DNA of 64,000 bases, from positions 248,001-312,000 of the forward strand of contig PQWQ01000020.1 of NCBI GenBank assembly GCA_002943765.1, in the 5' to 3' direction. Position numbers and translations under genes: made by a program. Below, piece by piece: positions 12,501 to 24,400 of the stretch. This DNA is from Psoroptes ovis. Its lineage: Eukaryota; Arthropoda; Arachnida; Sarcoptiformes; Psoroptidae. The notes beneath the pieces are model-generated. The model saw only the letters and a program-made list of their open reading frames with translations. It had not been told where the DNA came from and made no database searches. The first letter of the stretch is position 1. Each line of letters begins with the position of its first letter.

Positions 12501-13314
12501 CACGTGAACACATTATCAAATTATTGTCATTCATAATATTTACTCAGCTCAATACTCGATTCATTCAGAAAAAAATATAATGAAGTGAATAACCAGTTAA
12601 AAAATGTGAAATATGATATGAGCCTATTATTTAGTTATTATTATTTGCCATAATGAATCATACTCTTGGAACATTTTTTTTTTTTTTTTTGTACCACTCA
12701 GAGGTTTGTAACTCTTTATTTTCACACATTCATTTATTTGCGAAATGAATATATATTTGCATATTTATTTTGCATATTTTAATTTGATTTAATTCATTTT
12801 TAATTTGATAATATCTATCTATCTATTCATTTGTTTATCTATTTATATTTATTTCTATATTTACATTAATTGTTTTATATAAAAAATAGTAATCGTATAT
12901 AACACAAGCAAGCAAGCAAACGAGTACAATATCAAGTCAAATGAATATCGAAAATTCCGTGATGGAATACTCAAAACAGAATTATTTTGTTGAAAAAAAA
13001 AATGAAAAGTCGATGACACATTATGAACCATCATCATCATCATCATTGAACGACTGTGCATTATGTGCAATATTATAATTGGTAAATTCATTTTGAAATT
13101 CAAATTGAATTCAGTGAATTCAGAGTGCTCCAACAATACAAGAATATCCACACAAACACTACAAACAAACAAACAAACAGCCCACGTATTTTCGATTCGT
13201 GACGGAAAAAAACATGGAATGTTTCCCGTTTCATTCATAAAAATTGAAAATTTTCAATTCAACTCAACAAAAATAAATGCGATTTACGAATTATCATCAT
13301 CCAAAAATAACAAG

Positions 13315-13345
<31 letters not shown>

Positions 13346-13346
13346 A
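13315..13346. repeat. (AAAT)n microsatellite
   Basis: Eight tandem AAAT-type units in the gene-poor region just left of the first foldback element. Confidence 0.85.
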
Positions 13347-13522
13347 CAGCCAAAATATTGATGCCATTGAACAGGTAAGTTCAGTTGAATTTTTTCATAT
13401 TTTTTTTTTTTTGAAGATTATCATTATTATTGAATGAATGAATGAAAAGTAGAAATGATTGAAAAATGATTGAATTGAATCGAATGTGTGTGGAAAATTT
13501 ATGCTGTAATTCTACTTGTATC

Positions 13523-13603
13523 GAAGCTGTCCGATAAGTTCATTCGGCCTTATCAAATAGAGTTGCCACATGAAAATCGGCCAAAACTTTTCGGACAACC
13601 TAA
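13523..13603. mobile_element. Mariner-like foldback MITE, copy 1 (asymmetric subfamily)
   Basis: An ~80-bp non-coding element whose ends read as inverted copies of TTAGGTTGTCCGAAAAGTT, flanked by TA. The TIR style and TA duplication fit Tc1/mariner elements. Twenty relatives occur in the window. This copy belongs to the subfamily with a conserved unpaired centre: the left arm continues as TTCATTCGGCC, then an AATAGAGTTGCCACATG core, and the right arm starts ATCGGCCAAAAC. Its left tip is degenerate (GAAGCTGTCC). Confidence 0.85.
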
Positions 13604-15145
13604 TATATTTTTTTTTCAATTTATTTGAATTCATATGAGATTCAAATATACATACATACGGAAATGTATGTATGATGAAATAATAATGATAATACTTTGG
13701 ACTGTGTGAACATGATGAAGAAATTACAAGTAAATGGATGTAAGATTTTTTACTTATTTTTTGAAAAAAAATTGTAGTAAAAGCAGAAAATAAGTCTATT
13801 TGCTTTAAGGAAGAATTTATTATTTGTTTTTTATTTGAAAAATTGAAAATTCACTGCAAATTTACGATAAGTAGAATGAAATACTCATTCTTGAAAAATT
13901 CATTCTTGAAATTTTAGGAAATTTCTTTAAAATGTTCAAATTTCTAAAAAAATTTTCATTCATAAAATTGCAAAATTTGTAAAAATTCTTCCGTAGAATT
14001 ATCAAAAGAGATAATAATAAAGAAATAAGCAGAAATATAATAAAGAATAATAAGACAGAATGAAACAAAATGAATGAACGAAGAATGAAAATAATATGAG
14101 AATAAAACAGAATGAAAATTGAAATTTGTAATCAAATCAAAATCAATGTACAAACACTAGCAATAACAAAGATAATAATAATAACAATAAAAACATTTGA
14201 AAAAAAAACATTAATAAATAATAAATGAATCAGAGAAAAAAAATGAGAATTTAAGTGAAATCATTAAATATTCTTCCGAAGAATAATTGTAAATAAATTT
14301 AAATGAATGAATGAATTTTAAATGAATTTGAATCAAATGAATTAATAATATTTGAAAACAAATATATTTGACATTAATAGGTTTATTCTCAGTTTTATTA
14401 CCACCACCAGTACCAAAATTTTTATTTCAGTTAAATTGTTTTTATTTCAGTTTTATTTTTGCATTTGAAAATTTATTTTTCCAGAAATATACATTTTGCC
14501 ATGAATTTGTTTTACAATTATTATACAAATATTACAATTATTATTCTTATGATTATGATCTTCGAAGAGATTAGTACATGTATGTGAATTTGTACTGTGT
14601 GTTGTGTGTCGTACTGAATGAATATATTTCAATGAATCTTCATAGGATATATATATATTACGAAATCATTTTTGATTTCGATTCATTTTCCTTGAATTTT
14701 TGGTACAAATTTTGATACAAAATTTCAAAAAAAAAAAATTTTTGAATTAAAAATTGAAAAATTGAAAATTTTAGAATTTGAAATCTTAAAGAAAAGATGC
14801 AAAACTTTTGAATTTTGAATTGAAATTGAAAAGTGAAATGATGAAGAATAGTTGGAGAATTTTCAGAATTGAAATCATTTAAAATTGATTTCAATTTCGA
14901 AAATCATCGATTCTAAGGAAATTCTTAGAAATTCTGAATGAAATTCTGTACTTTATCAATAATATATCAATAATACACCGAGTAGTGATAGTACAACGAC
15001 CTTTATTTTCAATTATTTATTTTTTATTTTATTTCAATTTCATTTTCAACAAAAAAAAAAGAAAAAAAATTGAAATCTACTACGACTGTGACAATGATTT
15101 CCATCAGCATGTTCAATTGAAGAGAGGAAGAGTGTAAGCGAGATA

Positions 15146-15225
15146 TTAGGTTGTCCGGAAAGTTTTTGCCGATTTTTCAATGATTTTCTGCCATATAACC
15201 GGCAAAAAATTTCCGTACTACCTAA
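15146..15225. mobile_element. Mariner-like foldback MITE, copy 2
   Basis: The left arm is TTAGGTTGTCCGGAAAGTTT and the right arm ends in CCTAA, flanked by TA on both sides. The right arm has decayed (CCGTACTACC), so the pairing is imperfect. Confidence 0.88.
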
Positions 15226-15400
15226 TAGAATGTTCAATCAAGCAAAAATAAAATATAAATTAATGTACACACACACACATTAATATATATCATCATCAAA
15301 TGACAAATAATAATAATAATGATAATGATGATAGGAAAATAATCCAAAATATGATGCTTTTTAGGCATTAATATATTAGTAATTGTAATATTTGTAATAA

Positions 15401-15481
15401 TAAGCTGTCCGAAATGTTTATTCGGCTTAATCACAATAGAGTTGTTCATGAAAATTGGCTAGAACTTTCTGGACAACCTAA
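15401..15481. mobile_element. Mariner-like foldback MITE, copy 3 (asymmetric subfamily)
   Basis: It starts TAAGCTGTCCGAAATG and ends GGACAACCTAA. It carries the subfamily centre with TTCGGCTTAATCACAATAG and GTTG..CATGAAAATTGG, showing several point changes from copies 1 and 4. Confidence 0.85.
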
Positions 15482-15727
15482 TAATAATAATGAATGTGAT
15501 GATAGTATTAATGATAATGAAATATATATGAGGATGATGTTTGTGCAATAAGGCACAGTAGTAAATACGTGTGTGTTTGTATTAATGTGTATATTAATGA
15601 GTGTGTGTATTTTTCAATCAGTTGTAATGGCTTCTGGCTTTGAAAATGATGAATATTGTTAAAATACAAAAAAAAAAAAAAAAAAATTTCATTGATAAAA
15701 ACATCTTTACCATTAGATTCAATATAT

Positions 15728-15810
15728 TTAGGTTGTCCGAAAAGTTCATTCCGCTTAATCACAATAGAATTGGCGCATGAAAATCGGCCAAAACTTTTCG
15801 GACAATCTAA
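15728..15810. mobile_element. Mariner-like foldback MITE, copy 4 (asymmetric subfamily)
   Basis: It starts TTAGGTTGTCCGAAAAGTTC and ends CGGACAATCTAA. The centre CTTAATCACAATAGAATTG is nearly the same as in copy 3. Confidence 0.88.
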
Positions 15811-15891
15811 TGTATAATTTTGCATATATATTTAAAAATTATATTTGAACTTTTACTATTACGTTTTGTATGCAGCATCTGTGTGAATGTT

Positions 15892-15909
15892 TGTGTGTGT
15901 GTGTGTGTA
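15892..15909. repeat. (TG)n microsatellite
   Basis: Nine TG dinucleotide units just downstream of MITE copy 4. Confidence 0.85.
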
Positions 15910-16762
15910 TTTTTGTATTGTATGTGTACGTGAATATTCATTGATAAAATTTCAAAATCATTATTATTATTCCTTGTAATCATTTGTGATGATTTAATGA
16001 TTTTGAATGAATATTTTGTGAATATGGTAATTTGTGCATGAAATTCGTAAAAATGTAATTTGTGAAAATGTAAAATTAATTTTTATTTCCTGTGTGTAAC
16101 TCATTTGATTTTAATTCACGAATTTTTTTTCCCTTTTCAAAAGGTGAAAATGATTAAATTTTCAAATTTTCAATTAGTCGAAACATATTTATTTGTTTGT
16201 TTTTGTTTTATGATTGAAACATATTTTTCCATTACCATATTCTCCAACGATATTGAATTCATTCATTCATTCAACCATTCGTTCATTCATTGAATAATTA
16301 ATTTTTATTGATTTTTATTAATGAATTTCGTTGATTTCTTCGATGGAAAATTTTGAAATTTTTTTCTAAAAATATTGATCCTATTCATAGCTCAAAATCA
16401 AAATTAATTTCAATCTGTTCACCAAATATATTAATATATCAGTTTCCATATCTGATATTTCAACTAATTACGGCGAGAGAGCGAGAGAATTTAATTGATT
16501 CAACTGAAAATTTCTCCCATTATAATATATCTATGTATGTGATATATTATATAATATAATCTGGTTAGAACTTGTTGTTTGTTTGATGATGATGATGATG
16601 ATGATTGGTGAAAAAAAAAAATAGATAAATAAACAAATAAATCAATGAACAAATAACCGAATGAATGAATGATCGTATTCCCGAAACAGAAAAATACTTC
16701 CGACAAATCTTTCAATTTTTCTTTGTTTTTTTTTTTTTTGCTTACGATTATTATTATTTGAT

Positions 16763-16785
16763 ACACACACACACACACACACACA
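16763..16785. repeat. (AC)n microsatellite
   Basis: About eleven AC dinucleotide units, just upstream of MITE copy 5. Confidence 0.88.
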
Positions 16786-16817
16786 GTGAAATTAATGAAT
16801 GGTGAACAACAAATATA

Positions 16818-16902
16818 TTAGGTTGTCCGAAAAGTTTTTGACCGGTTATATTGTAGAAAAATCTTCAGAAAATTCGGCAAAAAACTTTTCGGACAACCCG
16901 AA
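16818..16902. mobile_element. Mariner-like foldback MITE, copy 5
   Basis: The arms read TTAGGTTGTCCGAAAAGTTT and AAACTTTTCGGACAACCCGAA. The centre has TATATTGTAGAAAA, shared with copies 2, 6, 7, 12 and 14. Confidence 0.9.
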
Positions 16903-17090
16903 TATATTTGTTGAAGAATTATTTATTATCATCAATTTTGATTGAATGTACTGAATGCTGAATAGATGTAAACTGAAGAATGATTAGTGAATGATTATGG
17001 AACTCCGAAACATGATAACAAGATAAAATCAATATACAAAAATCCCTTTGAAAATGAATGATCAAATGTGTGTGTGTGTGTGTGCATGTA

Positions 17091-17170
17091 TTAGGGTGTC
17101 CGAAAAATTTCTACCGATTATATCGTAAGAAATTATGAGAAAATCGGCAAGAACATAACGGACAATCTAA
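17091..17170. mobile_element. Mariner-like foldback MITE, copy 6
   Basis: It starts TTAGGGTGTCCGAAAAATTT and ends CGGACAATCTAA. It sits directly next to a GT repeat. Confidence 0.85.
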
Positions 17171-18485
17171 TATATAGGAATAATATTTTCTCATTTATTG
17201 AAAAATGAATGAAAGATTTTTTCAACCATTTCGGTTTGTTCAACCAATGTGTGTGTGTGTATTTCGTTGATGTTAATATGTTCTTGTGTGTGTGTGTGCG
17301 TTCCACCAACGCATTGAAACAAATGAATGTTGAATAGTATTCACCAGAATCGAAAGAAATATTTATGTGTTCCGACAATGTATTCCGGTATGTCCTGCGT
17401 TTTGAGAATTTTGAAATTTTTCACATTGAATCGTTGTATGAAGAACGACTAATACACACAGACACACACAAGAACCATATGAAACATGCGAAACACCAAA
17501 CGAGAAAAAATGATGAATAAAACAAACAAATTTCAAATTTCAGACTAACATTGTGTGTCTGTGTGAATGTGTGCATGAAGATCTATAGTCTTTGATATAT
17601 TTGTATGTGTTTGAAAAAAATTGAAAAAAACCGAATCTATTTTTTCATTTTTAAACATTGTTAATTCATATTTCTGTGTATTCTGTATTTTGGTATCGTG
17701 TGTACAAACATACACATCAAAGCATTGAAAAATATACACATTGAAACTAATTCAAATACATTTATTCATTTATTTTCTGTTCTTCATCATTGTTTTTAGA
17801 ATCAATGTTTCAATTCATTCATTCATTCATCATCGGGTCCTGTACTTGTTATTAATCATTGACTTTGAAACAAAAAAAATTCAAGACATTCATCGATTCA
17901 AGACTATTCAATTCATCGATTTTCGAAATTTTTCATCAGTGTTTCAATTTGTTGAATAATTTGAAAATTATTGAAAATTGAAATAAATATCAGTGTGTCT
18001 AGACGTTTCTTGTCAAATAGACAAGTCTTAATTCTACATTTTTGAAATATTCGCTGATATATATGCCAATATATTTGCCGATATTTGGGTCTGAAAATTG
18101 AAAATTTCGAAACCGTCAAAATGGAACATCATCATCATCAAAATAAGATCATCCAAGCTGAAATTCATATATTCGAATGACAAGTGAAGACATATTTGAA
18201 TATATAATGTTTACCATGAAGATAATGATGAAGAAATGATGAAATGAACAAAGTAAAATTCGTAAAATTCAAACATTGAATTTAATGAAGAAGAAAATGT
18301 TCAAAATATGTTTGAATTTCGAAATATTTCATCGAAAAATTTCCTTATTTGATAATTTTAAGAAAAATCTTCATTGAAAAAGTATTGAAAATCATTTATG
18401 TTTTCAAATGTTTTTTAATCGATTAATGTGAAATTATTATTATTATTATCAGACGAAGAAATATTTGAAAAATTGAAATGAAAAA

Positions 18486-21400
18486 ATGAAAAATCTCACA
18501 ACAATTAACCATATTCAAATATTAATGATGATGATAATAATAATTGAAATTATCATTATTTCAATCATTAAATTATCATATGAATTGATCGATTCAAATT
18601 CAAATAATCGAAATAATAATAATAATCAAACATCCTTAGTAACCAATAATAATTGTCCATTTTGTAGCTGTCAACGTGAATCATTGAAGCTGTTGCGAAA
18701 ATATCCATCACTATGGTTACGTAAACCGATATTAAATTTAAAAAGTGTCAAATTTAAACATCATTATCAGCATCAGTATCAAAAATCGAATGATTTGAAT
18801 GAATCAAATGAATCATATTACAGTATTATTATTGATTGTAATGGTAGAAATTTAATTAATTTGCAACGTGAATTGAAAATTAATGATAATTTTCGACATG
18901 ATTCGAAGATATTATTCAATACATGGTAAGTAGAAATTATTCCTTTAAATTTTTCACCATTTTTTCCCATGATTAATTGATTATTATATTTCAATTTCTC
19001 TGGTTAATTATTGTGTTGTCCGATAAGTTCTTGCCGATTTCATCATGATTTTCTACGTGATATAACCTGGCAAAAACTTTTCGGACAATCTAATATTATT
19101 TCCCAAACATTTAATTTAAATTTTGATTCATAAAAAAACAATGCCAAAAAAAAAAAAAAATATTTTGACAATCATTTTCTTTCTTTCACTCCTTTGTGTG
19201 TTGCTTGATTGCTAATTGTCAAAATCAAATTTATCAAATATCAAAGAAAAAACAATGCATGAATTCAATGTAATTTACATTTTCCATGGTTTTTGCAATT
19301 TGTTTAATTGACTTTATCAAATTTCACTGAAATGAAGCAAAGAGATTTCTCATAGAATGCAATAATATATTCCATATATTTCAAATTCAAATCAAAGAAA
19401 TATTCTTATCAAATTCTCAAATTCAAATTAAACTAGAATTCTTCCAAAGAATTCAATGAAAAAGAGAATAAATTAAGAATTCATATTTTTCCCAATTTTC
19501 ATTCCTCATGAATGAACAATTCGAAGAACCACCACCAACACCGCCTACACTCCGATACCTTTTGCTAATTATCAACCATAGTTGATAATAAGTTGAATAA
19601 TAATAAGAACATGTGCCAGAAAGAATGTAAAATTCTTTATATTTTTCCATTGAAATGAAATAACTAATCGGATATTTCTTCTTCTTCTTCTTCTTCTAAG
19701 AAAATCAAAATTTCAATGTTTTTACTTATGTGATTATTCTCTTTCAAAAGAAAATCACTTTGTAATGATCATAGAATAATATTGTATTTGAGAAATTCAA
19801 AATGAATAAGACATGTATAAAATGAATGAATAAATGATTATATGTATTAGGTGTTGTCCGAAAAGTTTTGGCCGATTTTCACGCGGCAATTTAATCGATT
19901 AAGCCGAATGAACATTTGGGACAATCTAATATTTTTTTTTTTCAATATGATTTTTCCATGTTTTGTATGTTTGTATGATGAAATGATGCCGAGCAAATGT
20001 GTAATCTTAATGCAAATACATAAGCTTATGGTACATATTTTTTTTACATACATATTTTGGCTGTTATCAATTTAATATTTTCAATATTATTCTTTCTATG
20101 AATAATTTTGATTAGAATTATATGAATCTATGAATTTATAAATCAAATGATTGAATGCAAATTCATTCCTGGCATTCTGTTTTTGTGCATTCATTGTCAA
20201 TTCCCTTGAGGTGGTTTTTTTCATGTTTATTTATTCATTTATTTGATTATTTATTCATTTACTTTATTTATTTACTTTGATTAAACAACAAAATGCATTG
20301 AATTGAATCAATTCGAAACGAATGAAATGAAGCTTTTAAATCAAATCAAATCAAAAAGCCAAAGCGAAAAGCCAAGCAAAATGCAAAGCAAAGCCAAATA
20401 AACACGATAAACAATCAAATAAATGGCGTTAAATACATATTTTTTCGCCTTTTTGTTCAATAATTTCAGCGATATTAATGATATTAATGGTAATAATGAT
20501 AATTATTACCATTAATAATCGTGTTTTTGTGTCTCTGTGTGTATTCATTGTGTGTGTTTACTGTGTATTTAGTGTATTTTATGTATTATTCATTGTAATT
20601 CATTGTTATTCATGATTATTTTCACTAATATTTACACCATTTTGAATTAGTACACGATGAATCAAAGAATCAAATGCTTGAAAATGAATTATTTTAATTT
20701 CATTTTTAATCTGTTTAAAGTGAATGTAAATTGAATGGCGTAAATGAATGTCAGTAGAAGAAAAGAAACCTGATTAGATTCAATTTGAATATTTGCCATT
20801 TATTCATTTTCACTTATTATTATTATTATTATTATTATTATCATTATTACACTTGAATACACTTGAAAAAAAAGAGATTTAATTTTCACAAATTTGTTCA
20901 TTTAAATTATTACGACTTTCGATTGATTGAAGCCAATAAAAACAATGATAATAATTGTTTGAATTGAAGCTGAAGCTGTGTGTATTGGCTTGTCCGGAAA
21001 ATTCTTGTCGATTTCCGAATGTTTTTCAATTAGTAAATCGGTAAAAACTTTTCGGACAACCCTAATATATGAGTTTGTATTATTTGTGAATTATTAAGCC
21101 TTATCGTTGAGGCATTAATTGTATGGAGATGTATGAATGCAAGCCATAATCTAATTAAACAAAACGACATTTGTATGAATTTATGTATGTTTTTAGGGGC
21201 TAATTAAATTGTAATTGTTGGTGTTGTTGGTTGATTGGTGTTGGTTGGTTGTAATTTCGAAACACATCACATGGTTTTGTCTGCGTTATGTTGTTATTAT
21301 TCATATATTAATGTACACAATTTGAATTGTTGTTGGCTGGTGGCTTGATTGATTGGTCGGTTTAGTTAGAGCTGAAATATATTCATTATTATTTCATCCA

Positions 21401-24400
21401 TTTATTTAATTTATTGAATTTTCTCTCTCCTTCGAAATTCAATTGTATTCTGTGTCACTGAGAGAATTCTCTGTGTTTTTTAGTGTGTTAATTCCGCAGA
21501 ATTACGTAGAATTAATTCATTTACATTCATTATCCATGATTATTCAAATGATATTCATGATAAATTGGTTGGTATTGGCCTCCGAAATAAATTAAAATTT
21601 TCATAGAAATTTGACATGAGTCAAATTTCAAAAAATATGAAATTATTCTGGTCAATTGACCCTTTGACTATTTGATACATGAAATTACCCAAATATTCAA
21701 ATTATTTTGAATATGAATTGTTATTTTCCATGTTTTTCGTAATCAATGAATTACGATATGAATTTTACATCATTTTCTGATGTGAATGAACAAATAAATT
21801 TATGAATGAATGACCCAACAAATGAATGAATGAATTTCATATTTTTTCTGGTCATTTTCTGTTGGTCATAATTCGATCATATATCATTATACACAAACAT
21901 CTCTTTGGGTCTCAAATAATAGCTGGTTAGTATTAGTTGGTAGTGTATCCATTTTGTTGGCCAGAGAAAGGTCATTAATCTTTGTTAACTTTTTTTTTGT
22001 TTCTTCTGGTTTTTCAATTAAACAATATCAGACGAAGACCAAGACTAATATGAGAATATATGAATGAGAAAATGAGAAAAATTCATAAATTTTTAATGAA
22101 ATTACTTTTGGTTCCCACATACAATGTATGTATGTATGGGAACCAAGAAATTAAATAAAACAACATGAATTGAAACACCATAAAATAATTAAATTAAATT
22201 AAATGAATGAATGAATGAATAGATGGATGAATAGATGGATAAATGTCAATGTATCATATTTGAAACATATCATTGAAATACCATTGAAATCCAAATGAAT
22301 GAATGAATGAAATATACCATTGAAATTAGATTAATAATAATTATAATCGATAGAAAAAGAAATGAATGAAAATGATTAAAATATGAATAATTTGAAAATA
22401 TGAATTTCTCTATGAGTTTGTCTTCGAGTATCTATGAGTCAAGTGTGTGGTATTCACGAAAAAATAAATTAATTTGTAAATTTTTCAAAAAAATACAAAT
22501 ATTGAATGTTTCAAAAATGTTTCCTCGTTATTCATGAATTCATATCAATTCATTTCATTGAGAAATTGTTTTTTTATTTATTTGTTTTTCCGGCTATAAT
22601 TCTGGCATCTTTTGTCAAACAATTATTCATTCATTCAAAACTTTAAACTTTGAAATTTTAAAACTTTTAAAATTTGAAAATTTTAAAAATTTGAATGAAC
22701 AATTCTTCATTTCTTATGATGAAGAAAACAATTAATTTTGATTCCGAAAAAATTCAAATTCAATTCAAATAATTCATTCATGAAAATGATTTCATTTATT
22801 TAAATGATTCGTTCATGAAAAATTATGAAAAATTAAAAATTTGAATTAAGAAAATTCATTAATTTCTCCAAGTTTCTTCGAGTTTCTCCAAGTTTCTTAT
22901 GAATAATTTTCATTAATTTTCTTAAATGATTATTCCACTATACGGTAATTATTATTAATACGGTGATAATTTGTTGATTTTTGAATAAAAAAAAAAAGTT
23001 TTTCATTATTTCAATTTCTTTATTTTCTCATTATTCAACAAATCAAACCTTTTAGCTTTGTACTCTTTCTATTTTTGCACTCAAAAATTTTGAAAAACAA
23101 AAGAGTCGTAACCCTTTCTGCGTATCAAATGTGCGTGTTTATGCATAAATTATACCATAATTTGTTTGCGTGTTTGGCAATTTGCAATTGTGAAATTTCT
23201 AAAAATTTGAAATTTTCTAAAAATTTGAAAATTTTGAAAATTTTGAATTTTTCAAAATTTTCCCATATTTCCCACCATGGCTTACCATGGCTCGGTCTTA
23301 ATATTTTTCTAGGAAATATATTTTCAGATATTTCAATGTAAAGCCAGAGAGCCAAGTTAGATCATGAATCTTTAAGTTCCTTGTTGGTTTTATATCAGGG
23401 AAATGAAGTCTCGGTGTGTGATCCCAATGATGTTTTTGTATCCAAACGTGACCACCATCACCGCCATCATAACCGTGTGATGTGTATGATCATACAGGAA
23501 GAAAGTTCTAACAAGGAATAATAATGATGATTCCGAAAGAATATCCACTAACAAATATGAATATTTTTTAAGAAAAATGAAATATTCACATTTCCTTGAC
23601 CCTGTGAGTTTGTATAGCTGTTGTTTGATGAATCGATATTCTTTAGTCAAAATTTTTGATGTGGAATTTTGATGAAATTTCATCAAAATTGTCCTGTCTC
23701 TTGCTGGGTCCCTCTATGTGCTTTGGCTAGTTTTTAGTAATTCTCTTGGCCACATAAATTGAATAGGAAATGTTTTTTTTTATTTTTTTGAAAAAGAGAA
23801 AATTTATTATTTTCGAAACATATTATTAGGTTGTCCCATAAGTTCTTGCCATTTTTCAGATGAAAAAAAAATTTAAAAAACGTCAAGAACTTATGGGACA
23901 ACCCAATATTTACTATGATAATTGTCTTGAATTCAAAAAAAAAAGAAGAATATTCATGAATAAGTGAATTATTATTATTATTATTTCAATAAATAATGAT
24001 GAATAATACTAATAATCATAGAAAAATATACGAAGAAATCATTGAGACTATCAAAATAATGATGATTTTGTATATTATGTATTACTACATATCCTTGTGT
24101 GTATGTAAATACGCGAAATTTAATGAAGAATTGATTCACATTTCTCTCTTGGATCATATTCATATTCATGATCATTTCAATTTTTAAAAAATAATATGAA
24201 ATACAATACAAATAATGATGATAGTAATAATAATAATAATGAATGAATTGAAATTGAAATTGAGATGTTCCATGATGATGTTGATTCAATGAATGAATGT
24301 AAATTCAATGATTCTATGAATGAATGAATGAATGAACCAATGAACAATGTCAATGACCATTTTATTTCATCTTGAAATCATTCATTCATTCATTCATTCA

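Larger units (their letters stand above)
8858..13522. other. Gene-poor intergenic DNA
   Basis: No supported gene. The stretch is dominated by microsatellite-like AT sequence (ATT/AAT, GATG, GAAT) and a 27-nt T tract at 9496-9522. Two small islands stand out by higher G+C: about 10846-10885 and 11036-11090. The second reads, on the minus strand, as an open frame containing TGIPGPPPECIRVKPQLDF before a stop. None of the other open frames has family-like sequence. Confidence 0.5.
13604..18485. other. Intergenic DNA with five further MITE copies
   Basis: No supported gene between the first foldback element and the LGR first exon. Apart from MITE copies 2-6 (listed separately) it holds GT/CA microsatellites at 15892-15909, 16763-16785 and about 17069-17084, and many GAAT and ATT tracts. 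Open frames here are AT-driven and lack family-like sequence. The LGR promoter should be in the right part, but no clear TATA box or initiator was identified. Confidence 0.5.
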
